This document shows positions 1 through 7,105 of a DNA stretch of 11,127 nt, piece after piece (positions within the stretch are counted from its first letter, which is position 1; the number at the start of each line of letters is the position of its first letter). The notes below the pieces were generated by a model. That model was given only the letters and a program-made list of their open reading frames with translations. It ran no database searches and was not told the DNA's origin. Location: assembly GCA_015234045.1 (NCBI GenBank), contig JADFWU010000075.1:1-11127 (forward strand), read 5' to 3'. This DNA is from Magnetococcales bacterium. Its GTDB lineage: Bacteria; Pseudomonadota; Magnetococcia; Magnetococcales; JADFWU01. The position numbers were made by a program, and so were the translations under genes.

Positions 1-1528
1 CTGCCATGTTCATCGGTGGCAATTGAACATCCTCATGCTGATGCTCATCTTGATGGCGATTGTGTTCGGCATAGCCTTGGGTTTTGATCAGGCGCTCTTC
101 ATCCAGGTGATTGCCGAATGATCGGTTCAAGCGATTCAACCAGTGCTTCACCTCAGCCATAAGCGTTTCATTGCTCATTTTGGTCATGTTGAGAACAATA
201 TCCTGACGTTCGGTCATATTGGCCAGAAACTGCTCTACATCGTCAATATGGCCGTTTTCAATGGCATGCTGCCACATTCCTGTTTCCGGTAACGGCAATA
301 AAAAGCCAACGCTGGGATATACGCCAGCCTGTTCGCACATCTGCATGGTTTCGGCGATTGTCTGTTTTGTTTCGCGAGGATAGCCCAGAACCAGACTGGT
401 GTTGTTGATCAATCCGACATCGCTGAAAAGCCGTGCCTGTTCAGCGAAGTGTTCGGCTTTCATATGTTTATTCATGTCGTTGAGAATCTCATCGCTGCCG
501 GATTCCAGGGAGTAGCCCAATGCAATGGCACCTGCTTTGATGAATTTTTCCACTACGCGCCGTCTATCAGCATAAGGCACCTCTTTTTTTCCAAACAAAT
601 CCGCCCTTACCGCAGCGGTCCAATGGACACCAAGATCTGCTTCCAGCAACACATCAACAAAACGTTCGGCAGGCTTCATTTTATAAAATGACAACTCATC
701 CCAAAAGTCGATATAGTTTGCGCCATATTTGTTTTTGTTACGCTTAATCTCAGCAACAACAGACTCCGGCGAACGATGACGATATGGATCATGCCAAAAC
801 ACATGGTGACAAAATGTACATTTGAACACGCAACCACGAGCAGTATTGACCGGCATCACCCGTGCCTGATCGGCAGGGTAGAAGGTGGTATCATGGGCCA
901 TGCCTTTTTGGACTTTGAAGTACTGTTCAACATCAAAGAGATCCCAATCTGGAAAAGGCAGATCATCGATATTTTTAATGCCTGGACGCAATCCGTTATG
1001 AATAATGCGTCCTTGTTGATCCCGAAACACGATGCCTTTGATCCCCTCCCCACGCCAACTGGACGGTAGATCACCATTGGTGTGTGACACTTTTTCCAAA
1101 GGCTCTACCAGAGTGCCCAACGGTTTTCCCGCCTCAAGGGTTTTCACCACATCGACAAAAGTCAGATCCGCTTCGCCAAGAATCACCACATCTACGGGCG
1201 TATGCTGAAAAAGGACCTCTGAAATGGAAGAACCAACCGAATTTCCAACTATTAACTGACAGTCCGGTTGAATTTCGCGCGCTTTATGAAGGAAACGGCG
1301 AATCCATTTATAGTGTGTAACGATGGCACCGATGGCAATCACATCATAACGATGCTTTCTTAGATGAGACTCAACCGCTTGATCTGATAGAACATTGATA
1401 TCCATGTCCAACAGATCAAAATCTATCCCTTTTTGAGCCGCCACGGTGATGACATATCCCAGTCCAACAGGAAGGTAGCGGTGCGGCGCTTCCGGACGCA
1501 GGCAAGGATTAAGAAACAGTACCTTCAT
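1..1528 (-). CDS. B12-binding-type radical SAM protein, 3' end cut by the window edge
   Basis: The reverse strand reads open without a stop from an ATG at 1528 to the window edge, giving 509 codons of a longer protein. Residues about 1-150 look like the Rossmann-type cobalamin-binding domain of B12-dependent radical SAM enzymes: it opens MKVLFLNPC, contains a VGNSVG loop near residue 95, and a LGEAD segment matches the usual GEGE region. I see no DxHxxG base-on motif. The radical SAM core follows, with the cluster motif CVFKCTFC (C233, C237, C240) and a later LGYSLESGSDEIL segment typical of the fold. The visible C-terminus is rich in histidine (H489, H492, H496, H498). The start codon overlaps the pseI stop as ATGA, so the two are almost certainly co-translated. 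The family includes methyltransferases and ring-modifying enzymes; the substrate here is unknown, and a nonulosonic acid or its carrier is an inference from context only. Confidence 0.85.
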   Translation of the reverse strand, partial: MKVLFLNPCLRPEAPHRYLPVGLGYVITVAAQKGIDFDLLDMDINVLSDQAVESHLRKHRYDVIAIGAIVTHYKWIRRFLHKAREIQPDCQLIVGNSVGSSISEVLFQHTPVDVVILGEADLTFVDVVKTLEAGKPLGTLVEPLEKVSHTNGDLPSSWRGEGIKGIVFRDQQGRIIHNGLRPGIKNIDDLPFPDWDLFDVEQYFKVQKGMAHDTTFYPADQARVMPVNTARGCVFKCTFCHHVFWHDPYRHRSPESVVAEIKRNKNKYGANYIDFWDELSFYKMKPAERFVDVLLEADLGVHWTAAVRADLFGKKEVPYADRRRVVEKFIKAGAIALGYSLESGSDEILNDMNKHMKAEHFAEQARLFSDVGLINNTSLVLGYPRETKQTIAETMQMCEQAGVYPSVGFLLPLPETGMWQHAIENGHIDDVEQFLANMTERQDIVLNMTKMSNETLMAEVKHWLNRLNRSFGNHLDEERLIKTQGYAEHNRHQDEHQHEDVQLPPMNMA

Positions 1529-2601
1529 GGCGTATCTCCAAGTGTCTTTGCACCCAATAGATCAATTGAGAGTGGTGTGCCTTTCTTTACACTCTGTCCC
1601 ACTGGACGACCGATAAACAGGTCATAATAGCGTGGCGGCAAACCATAGCCGGGTCGGATGGCACGGAGATTTTTATCGGTAAAAATCTCTCCGGCGACCA
1701 TATCTTCGGCAATATAGAGTGAACGGCGAAAGCGCCAGGAGTCCGATTCCTGATCAACCGGTCCTAAGTGGACCGTGCCTAACGCCTGTGCAGCCCGTCC
1801 GGTTTCAACAACCAGTTGAGCCATTTCCGCCGGTTCCATGGAGAAAGCAGAATCCACACCGCCCTCTTGCCGATCAAGACAAAAATGCTTTTCTATAACT
1901 GTTGCACCAAGAACTGTCGCGGCAACCGCCACACCAATCCCCAAAGTGTGATCACTCAGACCGGATTGACAGTGAAAGAGTTGAGCCAACTGTGGAATGG
2001 TTTTCAAATTGGCCTGTTCCGCTGGTGCCGGATACGCACTGGTACATTTCAACAGGATGATATCGTCACACCCCGCTTCACGTGCCGTTTTTACCGCCTC
2101 TTCCAACTCTCCAGCCGTTGCCATACCTGTAGAGATGATCAACGGTTTACCGGTAGCGGCAACTTTGCGGATCAATGGCAGATCGGTATTTTCAAACGAA
2201 GCGATTTTATAGAGTGGTACATTCAGTTTTTCAAGAAAATCCACCGCTGTGGCATCAAACGGTGTTGAGAACCCGATGATACCGTGTTCTTTACAGCGAT
2301 TCAGCAACGGTTCATGCCATTCCCAAGGCGTATGGGCTTGTTCATAGAGCTGATAGAGCGATTTTCCCTTCCAAAGCGAATCTTCTGATTCGATAAAGAA
2401 ATCCCCTTCATTCAGATCCAGAGTCATGGTCTCAGCGGTATAGGTCTGCAACTTCAGCGCATGAACGCCCGCTTCAGCAGCCGCATCCACAATAGCCAAC
2501 GCCCTATCCAGGGATTGATTATGGTTGCCGGACATCTCAGCAATAATCCAAGGTGCATGCCCAGGACCGATAAGATGTTTACCTATTTGAATTTGTTTCA
2601 T
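1525..2601 (-). CDS. pseI: Pseudaminic acid synthase (NeuB family)
   Basis: PseI condenses phosphoenolpyruvate with 6-deoxy-2,4-diacetamido-L-altrose to give pseudaminic acid in the cytoplasm. The 358-residue length is about normal for the family. Residues about 35-275 form the NeuB TIM barrel, with AEMSGNHNQSLDRA near the N-terminus, the FSTPFDATAVDFLE and KIASFENTDLPLIRK segments, SDHT (H218) and EKHF (H239), the last two supplying the metal-binding histidines known in the family. Residues about 293-350 form the SAF (antifreeze-like) domain beginning FRRSLYIAED. The SGNHN and SFENTDLPLIR wording favours PseI over NeuB or LegI. The ATG is fixed by an in-frame TAA directly upstream; the ribosome binding site is weak. 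The stop overlaps the radical SAM start. No pseG or pseH is next to it. Confidence 0.95.
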   Translation of the reverse strand: MKQIQIGKHLIGPGHAPWIIAEMSGNHNQSLDRALAIVDAAAEAGVHALKLQTYTAETMTLDLNEGDFFIESEDSLWKGKSLYQLYEQAHTPWEWHEPLLNRCKEHGIIGFSTPFDATAVDFLEKLNVPLYKIASFENTDLPLIRKVAATGKPLIISTGMATAGELEEAVKTAREAGCDDIILLKCTSAYPAPAEQANLKTIPQLAQLFHCQSGLSDHTLGIGVAVAATVLGATVIEKHFCLDRQEGGVDSAFSMEPAEMAQLVVETGRAAQALGTVHLGPVDQESDSWRFRRSLYIAEDMVAGEIFTDKNLRAIRPGYGLPPRYYDLFIGRPVGQSVKKGTPLSIDLLGAKTLGDTP

Positions 2602-2994
2602 TTATATCGCTTTCGCTCAAGGAAATGACGGTATTCGTCTGGTCGATATCATCAGAAATCATCCATTATTCAGACGCTCAACGGTGAAAAATCATATGAA
2701 TTCTGACAGCACATACTCTGTTTATCGGTATTTTGACATTTTACATAATGGTTTCTTTTTTGACGGACGGAAACCAACCGATTTTGGTACCTGTTTATTT
2801 AACCATAATATAGACCCTGTTTTTATATTAAAATATCAACATGTTATCACTTTACACACTAAATAATTGTGTTGAAAATTCATTATTTTACAGGCCATTT
2901 ATTTCAGTTGGCACACTGGCTGCAATCCCCTATTTGACATAAAGAACTATATAAAAGCACTGAAGCACCCATTTCAGATAGATGGAGTAAAATA
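2602..2994. other. AT-rich divergent intergenic region
   Basis: This 393-base gap separates pseI (minus) from the transglycosylase-like gene (plus). It is clearly richer in A and T than its neighbours, especially from 2700 to 2900. The clear signal in it is the sigma-54-type promoter near its right end. On the minus strand an ACCGATAA-like octamer (2722-2729) resembles a flagellar sigma-28 -10 box, but no good -35 box sits 15 bases upstream. A 60-codon plus-strand frame from a GTG at 2684 lacks a ribosome binding site and is not called. Confidence 0.6.
2909..2924 (+). promoter_or_regulatory. Sigma-54 (-24/-12) promoter
   Basis: The sequence TGGCACACTGGCTGCA matches the consensus TGGCAC-N5-TTGCA at all but one of the specified bases. 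The invariant GG and GC are exactly ten bases apart. Transcription would begin near 2935, leaving a leader of about 60 bases before the ATG at 2995. Sigma-54 commonly drives mid-class flagellar genes in polarly flagellated proteobacteria, which would tie the downstream gene to motility; that link is inference. No enhancer-binding-protein site could be assigned. Confidence 0.7.
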
Positions 2995-3702
2995 ATGAGC
3001 TTGATGAGCATGACAGAACTGGCCCGGTTTGCCGAGACACCAAAGGATAACCAACCCAAGGTTGGCTCCATGGGACGGCTCTCCCGTTTTCAGGATATGC
3101 TGGATCAGGCCATGGTTAATGGCCAAGGCATGTATGAAGATGATGGCAAACTTCCCATCCTTCATCGTCATTTAGTGAATCAGCTGTCCACTGCGATGCG
3201 CTCTGCCGTTATGCGTGCGGAACAGCTTTGGCAAGGCTCTGCCTTTGCCCATATGAATAGCGCTAAGGAAACCAGCAACACAGGCGCACAAAATAGCAGT
3301 CCGGTTCATGGGAGCGACTATCCCTTCTCTGATATGATCCGCAAAGCGTCCATGGAACATGGTATCAAAGAGCATCTGCTCCGCGCTGTTGTGGAAGTTC
3401 AGAGTAACTTTGATCCGAACGCAACCACAGCAGACGGTGCCAAAGGATTGGTGCCTCTGCAACCTGAAACGGCACAAGCACTGGGTGTCACTGACCTCAA
3501 CAGTGCCGAACAGAACGTCAATGCCGGTGCCAACTACCTCAGCCAACTGCTAAACCGCTATCAGGGTGAAGAAGACCTGTCGCTGGCTGCGCTCAACTGG
3601 GGTGTGAAAAATCTGGAACAGCGTCCTGGAGAAATTCCCTATGATACACGGAACTTCCTGGGCAGAGTGACCAAACTGATGGATCAGTACAGCGCCGCTT
3701 GA
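2995..3702 (+). CDS. Lytic transglycosylase (SLT) domain protein with substituted catalytic residue
   Basis: The protein is 235 residues long. Residues 1-105 form an unrecognised, mostly polar N-terminal part with no signal peptide or membrane segment. Residues about 113-230 match the SLT (goose-lysozyme-like) fold, with IRKASMEHGIKEHLLRAVV, then NFDPNATTADGAKGL, then QNVNAGANYLSQLL. In active enzymes the first block leads into an E-S pair; here it reads Q136-S137 (codon CAG at 3400-3402). The usual GLMQLMP is GLVPLQP and the usual AYNAG is ALNWG. The protein is therefore probably not a classical lytic transglycosylase and may bind peptidoglycan or act structurally. The start has a good ribosome binding site (TGGAG, seven bases before ATG). 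Its sigma-54 promoter suggests a flagellar role, perhaps with export by the flagellar secretion system as for the signal-less FlgJ; this is inference. Confidence 0.85.
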   Translation: MSLMSMTELARFAETPKDNQPKVGSMGRLSRFQDMLDQAMVNGQGMYEDDGKLPILHRHLVNQLSTAMRSAVMRAEQLWQGSAFAHMNSAKETSNTGAQNSSPVHGSDYPFSDMIRKASMEHGIKEHLLRAVVEVQSNFDPNATTADGAKGLVPLQPETAQALGVTDLNSAEQNVNAGANYLSQLLNRYQGEEDLSLAALNWGVKNLEQRPGEIPYDTRNFLGRVTKLMDQYSAA

Positions 3703-3759
3703 TTGATGATTCAATAACGGATGGACTGTCTGAATTGCCCATCATCTGTGTAGTGAATC

Positions 3760-3781
3760 AAGCATGACGCTAAAGCATGAC
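3760..3781. repeat. Short tandem 9-base direct repeat
   Basis: AAGCATGAC occurs at 3760-3768 and again at 3773-3781, a period of 13 bases, in the gap between two convergent genes. It may be a chance repeat or a small protein-binding site; nothing else supports a function. Confidence 0.3.
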
Positions 3782-3813
3782 CCGAATGTGTCCCTCAAAA
3801 CGCTTTCGGAATT

Positions 3814-3843
3814 GGATCATGACATAGTTATGGTACATGATCC
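3814..3843. repeat. Inverted repeat between convergent genes
   Basis: GGATCATG (3814-3821) and CATGATCC (3836-3843) are perfect 8-base inverted arms around a 14-base loop. No T-run follows on either strand, so this is a possible RNA hairpin or operator rather than a clear terminator. Confidence 0.4.
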
Positions 3844-3853
3844 TTAGGGAAAG

Positions 3854-3872
3854 CCCGGCACTTTGTGCCGGG
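3854..3872 (-). terminator. Hairpin terminator downstream of mobB
   Basis: CCCGGCAC and GTGCCGGG form a perfect 8-base stem with a 3-base loop, 12 bases past the mobB stop. On the minus strand the stem is followed by CTTTCCCT, a weak T tract. It may serve both convergent genes, but the T tract is poor on the plus strand. Confidence 0.6.
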
Positions 3873-3884
3873 TATACCCTGTGC

Positions 3885-4448
3885 TTACGTATCTGAACGC
3901 TGAAAATAGTCTTGAATAAACTGGGCCACCTGTGCCGGTGCATTCAATGACAACACGGGCAATTGATCCCAGCCCTCCTCCCCTTTGGGCGGGTCTGGCC
4001 ATATTTCCATTGCCTCATCTACAGCAACAGCAACAATGTGAGACAGATTTTTAAACGCTGTCTGTTTTGTTACGCCTTTTCTCACCACTGCAATCTTCGG
4101 GTGGTTCTCGTTTTTATACCCTTCAATCAAAATCAGATCATAACCGCCTAAGTCACGCAACAGTTGAACCTGTTGTTGAAGGTCTGGTGCTTTTTTCTGG
4201 GGTAGTTCTTCAATTAAGAACCAGCGCTCAGGACCTGAAAAAATCACTGCATTGGCACCTGCTGTTCGAAATCTTTGTGAATCCTTACCCGCTTTATCCA
4301 CATCCGCAGCGTGATGACCATGTTTGATGGCCGCAACCCGTACGCCCATTTGTGACAATGCATTAATCACCTGCGCCATCAGTGTCGTTTTGCCTGTCCC
4401 ACTGGGCGCACAAAATCCCATAATCGGTAGCACACTTTGCTCACTCAC
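3885..4448 (-). CDS. mobB: Molybdopterin-guanine dinucleotide biosynthesis accessory protein MobB
   Basis: MobB is a P-loop GTPase that helps MobA attach GMP to molybdopterin when the bis-MGD cofactor is made in the cytoplasm. The protein has an APSGTGKTTL P-loop near residue 14 (the first glycine of the usual GPSGSGKT is alanine), the hallmark KHGHHAADVDKAGKDSQRF block at 42-60 and TAGA at 62-65, and LILIEGYK at 105-112. The longest frame begins at a TTG at 4466, but that codon lies inside a GAGGAG ribosome binding site; the GTG at 4448 ten bases downstream is the better start and gives 187 residues, a normal length. It stands alone, with no mobA or moe gene beside it, and implies that the organism makes molybdoenzymes. 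It has no evident link to the sugar genes. Confidence 0.9.
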   Translation of the reverse strand: MSEQSVLPIMGFCAPSGTGKTTLMAQVINALSQMGVRVAAIKHGHHAADVDKAGKDSQRFRTAGANAVIFSGPERWFLIEELPQKKAPDLQQQVQLLRDLGGYDLILIEGYKNENHPKIAVVRKGVTKQTAFKNLSHIVAVAVDEAMEIWPDPPKGEEGWDQLPVLSLNAPAQVAQFIQDYFQRSDT

Positions 4449-4554
4449 CAGATTTATACTCCTCAATCAATCAGTTAAGAAAAATATGTTGATTAAATAA
4501 GCCAAATATCCGATAGATTAAATACTGAGCTCACCTTAACGTCGAGAGATATTC

Positions 4555-5715
4555 ATGATCCCGTACGGACGCCAAGAGATCAATCAGTCGGACATTGATG
4601 CCGTTATCAATGCACTTCAATCCGACTATATTACCCAAGGCCCGCGCGTTGATCAGTTTGAACGCGCGGTAGCAGCCTACTGTGACACACCACACGCAGT
4701 AGCTGTTAACAATGGTACCGCAGCGTTGACTATGGCCTGCAACGCCTTGGGTGTTAATTCTAACAGTGTGGTATGGACATCGACCAATACTTTTACCGCT
4801 TCCGCCAACTGTGCCCGCAGCCTGGGCGCGCGCATTGGCTTCGTTGATGTGGAACCAGGCACATTCAACATGTGCCCAAACGACCTGCAAAAACGGCTTG
4901 AGCAATCTCAACACACCCATGAACCACTGCCAGATGTGGTGATTCCAGTCCACTTTGCCGGCCACTCCTGTGATATGCAGGCAATTCACGCACTCAGCAT
5001 TAAATACGGCTTTAAGATCCTTGAAGACGCATGCCACGCCATTGGTGGCCGCTATGAGGGTAAACCCGTAGGTCACGGACACCTTAGCGACATCACAGCA
5101 TTCAGCTTTCATCCGGTCAAACATATCACCACCGGTGAAGGCGGCATGGCCGTGACGCGCGACAGTACGCTTTACGAAAAAATGCAACTCATCCGAACCC
5201 ACGGTATTACCCGCGATCCTGACAAAATGATCAATCCGTCACATGGACCTTGGTACTATGAACAGATTCTGCTGGGCACCAACTATCGTATCACCGATAT
5301 TCAAACGGCGTTGGGTATCAGTCAACTGAAACGATTGGATGATTTTTGTGAACGCCGCCGTTCACGGGTTGCCCGTTACCGACAAGCACTGGCAGAGCTA
5401 CCGCTCAGCTATCTTGAAGAAAAAGAGTATGCTCAATCCGCTTGGCATCTGTTTGTGATTCAATTGGATCTTGAATCCATCTCGCTGGATCGGCGTACTG
5501 TTTTTGAAAAACTGCGTGAAGCAGGTATTGGTGTGAATGTTCACTATATTCCGGTTCATCTTCAACCCTACTATCACACACTCGGTTTCAATCCCGGCGA
5601 CTTTCCAGTGGCAGAACACTATTATCAACGCGCGATCACCCTGCCCCTTTTTCCCGGCCTGTCTGAGCAGGATCAAGATACGGTCATCAACGCATTGAAA
5701 AAGATCCTTGCATGA
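4555..5715 (+). CDS. pseC: UDP-4-amino-4,6-dideoxy-N-acetyl-beta-L-altrosamine transaminase
   Basis: PseC transfers an amino group from glutamate to the 4-keto sugar made by PseB, the second step of the pseudaminic acid pathway. The 386 residues form a complete DegT/DnrJ/EryC1/StrS aminotransferase. The N-terminus MIPYGRQEINQSDIDAV is typical of PseC. NNGTAALTMA (52-61) binds the cofactor phosphate, LEDACHA (156-162, D158) contacts the PLP ring nitrogen, and FHPVKHITTGEGG (185-197) holds the Schiff-base lysine K189. The C-terminal domain includes GIGVNVHYIPVHLQPYY. The ATG is preceded by GAGAG. The stop overlaps the start of the cytidylyltransferase by ATGA, so the pair is coupled. pseB, normally the partner, is not adjacent. 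Confidence 0.94.
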   Translation: MIPYGRQEINQSDIDAVINALQSDYITQGPRVDQFERAVAAYCDTPHAVAVNNGTAALTMACNALGVNSNSVVWTSTNTFTASANCARSLGARIGFVDVEPGTFNMCPNDLQKRLEQSQHTHEPLPDVVIPVHFAGHSCDMQAIHALSIKYGFKILEDACHAIGGRYEGKPVGHGHLSDITAFSFHPVKHITTGEGGMAVTRDSTLYEKMQLIRTHGITRDPDKMINPSHGPWYYEQILLGTNYRITDIQTALGISQLKRLDDFCERRRSRVARYRQALAELPLSYLEEKEYAQSAWHLFVIQLDLESISLDRRTVFEKLREAGIGVNVHYIPVHLQPYYHTLGFNPGDFPVAEHYYQRAITLPLFPGLSEQDQDTVINALKKILA

Positions 5716-6461
5716 GCACCACGGTCATTATTCAAGCCAGAATGGGTTCCAGTCGTCTGCCGGGTAAGATCCTCTTGCCACTTGGCACCGACACGGTTCT
5801 GGCCCAAGTGATCAAGCGCGTTTCAGCAGCTAAAGGTGTAGATCGGATCGTCATTGCCACCACGGACCAACCAAACGATGATGCGGTGGTTGCAGAAGCG
5901 CAGCGTATTGGGGTTGATTTTTTTCGGGGCAGTGAGTCTGATGTATTGGCAAGATATTACGATGCAGCCCGTCACTTTAACTGTGACATAATTGTTCGTG
6001 TCACTTCAGATTGTCCGCTGTACGATCCAACCCTTTTAACGAAGATGCTCAAAAAATTCAACAACTGGATTGAGACCAAAGCACCCGTGGATTACTTCAG
6101 CAACACGCTAACCCGCAGCTATCCAAGAGGATTGGATACCGAAATCTTTCGCATGGGTGCGTTGGAAAATATATATCAAAGCGCAACATCACTTGCAGAA
6201 CGTGAACATGTTACGCCCTATTTCTATCGTAACCCTGCGCTATTCAACATAGAAGAACAGATTGGTACGCCCGATCTATCCAACCATCGTTGGACGTTGG
6301 ACACCGATGAGGATTACCGGTTTATTCAAACCGTCTTTAAAAAACTGGAAGACCCATCTGGTACCTTATTCTCCACAAATCAACTTCTTGAACTTCTGGA
6401 ACAGAGACCAGATATCATGGTCATCAATTCAAAAGTCCAACAGAAACCTATTTCTCATTGA
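5712..6461 (+). CDS. SpsF-type cytidylyltransferase, probable CMP-pseudaminic acid synthetase
   Basis: This 249-residue protein belongs to the SpsF/CMP-KDO synthetase-like nucleotidyltransferases. It opens with VIIQARMGSSRLPGKIL, the nucleotide-binding loop, followed by RVTSDCPLYDP (96-106, with the metal-binding aspartate D100), EREHVTPYFY (163-172) and RWTLDTDEDY (193-202). The C-terminus ends with the usual LLELLEQRPDI...IN...QQK pattern, so it looks full length. Coupling to pseC by an ATGA overlap indicates that it activates Pse with CTP, the PseF step. It differs from the classical NeuA-like PseF, so the exact substrate is inferred from context. The gene that commonly follows in such clusters, pseG, is missing and a transposase remnant lies there instead. 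Confidence 0.85.
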   Translation: MSTTVIIQARMGSSRLPGKILLPLGTDTVLAQVIKRVSAAKGVDRIVIATTDQPNDDAVVAEAQRIGVDFFRGSESDVLARYYDAARHFNCDIIVRVTSDCPLYDPTLLTKMLKKFNNWIETKAPVDYFSNTLTRSYPRGLDTEIFRMGALENIYQSATSLAEREHVTPYFYRNPALFNIEEQIGTPDLSNHRWTLDTDEDYRFIQTVFKKLEDPSGTLFSTNQLLELLEQRPDIMVINSKVQQKPISH

Positions 6462-6542
6462 TGGCCATCCCATAGCCTCGCTGAAAATGATTCAGAAAAG
6501 CCATCAAGATGGATGAAAAAACGGTCAATGTAATGAACGTAA

Positions 6543-7056
6543 CCACAACAGAATGCTGTTGTTTATAAAAAACTTTGCAAACTGATGCACGAGCATACCA
6601 AACAACATATTGTTTACTTTGATAAAAGCGGATTAATTGAAGAAGTTGTCCGCATAAATGCTTGGTTAAAGAGAGGCAATCAAGTCTATGGCACCATACC
6701 AGAGAAAAGGCAAAAACGTACAAATTTGATTATGGCCCAAAGAGGTAAAAAACTGGATTACCCCAATGCTGTTCGAGGGTACATGCAATTCGATTGTTGT
6801 TAATAGTTGGGTTGAGAAAATGTTGTTTCCTGAGCTTGAGCAACCACGTGTCGTCGTTACGGACAATGCCAGTTTCCATAGCAAACGAGTTATCCACTCA
6901 ATTCTAGAAAAGCTTGGTCACATACTCTTACCATTGCCACCATATAGCCCAGATCTCAATCCTATAGAAGAGTCATTTGTCATCATCAAAAAGAGCCGCT
7001 TATCATCAATACCAAGCGGCTCTGTCGAAGAAGCAATAATGTTCAATTATGATTAG
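6543..7056 (+). pseudogene. IS630-family transposase remnant, frameshifted and 5'-truncated
   Basis: Two overlapping frames together give most of an IS630-type DDE transposase. The first, open from 6543, contains HIVYFDKSGL with the first catalytic Asp, then KRGNQVYGTIPEKRQKRTN and LIMAQRGKKLDYP. The second starts at 6766 with MLFEGTCNSIVVNSWVEKML and continues through VVVTDNASFH (second Asp) and LPPYSPDLNPIEE (catalytic Glu), ending at 7056. One extra base at about 6765, after a CCC codon, separates the frames. The N-terminal helix-turn-helix part is absent. Some IS630 members use programmed frameshifting, but the missing N-terminus argues for a dead copy. Terminal inverted repeats are not clear: ATAGCC at 6472 and the reverse complement of GACTAT at 7061-7066 could be decayed ends, but similarity beyond six bases is poor. 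Confidence 0.85.
6987..7023 (-). terminator. Rho-independent terminator for the GT2 gene, inside the transposase remnant
   Basis: AGAGCCGCTT (6992-7001) and AAGCGGCTCT (7014-7023) make a perfect 10-base stem with a 12-base loop. Read on the minus strand the stem runs directly into a run of T (the plus-strand A run just before 6993). It lies about 80-115 bases past the stop of the GT2 gene and would stop its transcription before the pse genes. It overlaps the last codons of the transposase remnant. Confidence 0.75.
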
Positions 7057-7105
7057 AAATGACTATACCTGTCAATTGTCCAACGGAAATATTATTTCCT
7101 TCTTC

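Noticed and set aside
1816-2268. A 150-codon plus-strand frame antisense to pseI
   Set aside because: It is a shadow of the strongly conserved pseI frame; it has no motif and a Cys/His/Arg-rich composition typical of antisense reading.
2684-2866. A 60-codon plus-strand frame starting with GTG in the AT-rich gap
   Set aside because: No ribosome binding site, no recognisable motif, and it lies in AT-rich sequence before the sigma-54 promoter.
2934-2956. TTGACA with a nearby TATATAA as a sigma-70 promoter
   Set aside because: The two boxes are only about 8-9 bases apart, far below the needed 16-18.
3172-3546. A 124-codon minus-strand frame antisense to the SLT-domain gene
   Set aside because: Shadow frame; the plus strand has the promoter, ribosome binding site and domain.
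4446-4466. TTG start for mobB giving 193 residues
   Set aside because: That codon lies within the GAGGAG ribosome binding site; the GTG ten bases after it is better placed.
4531-5202. A 223-codon minus-strand frame antisense to pseC
   Set aside because: It lies almost wholly opposite pseC, whose active-site motifs are intact, and its protein resembles no family.
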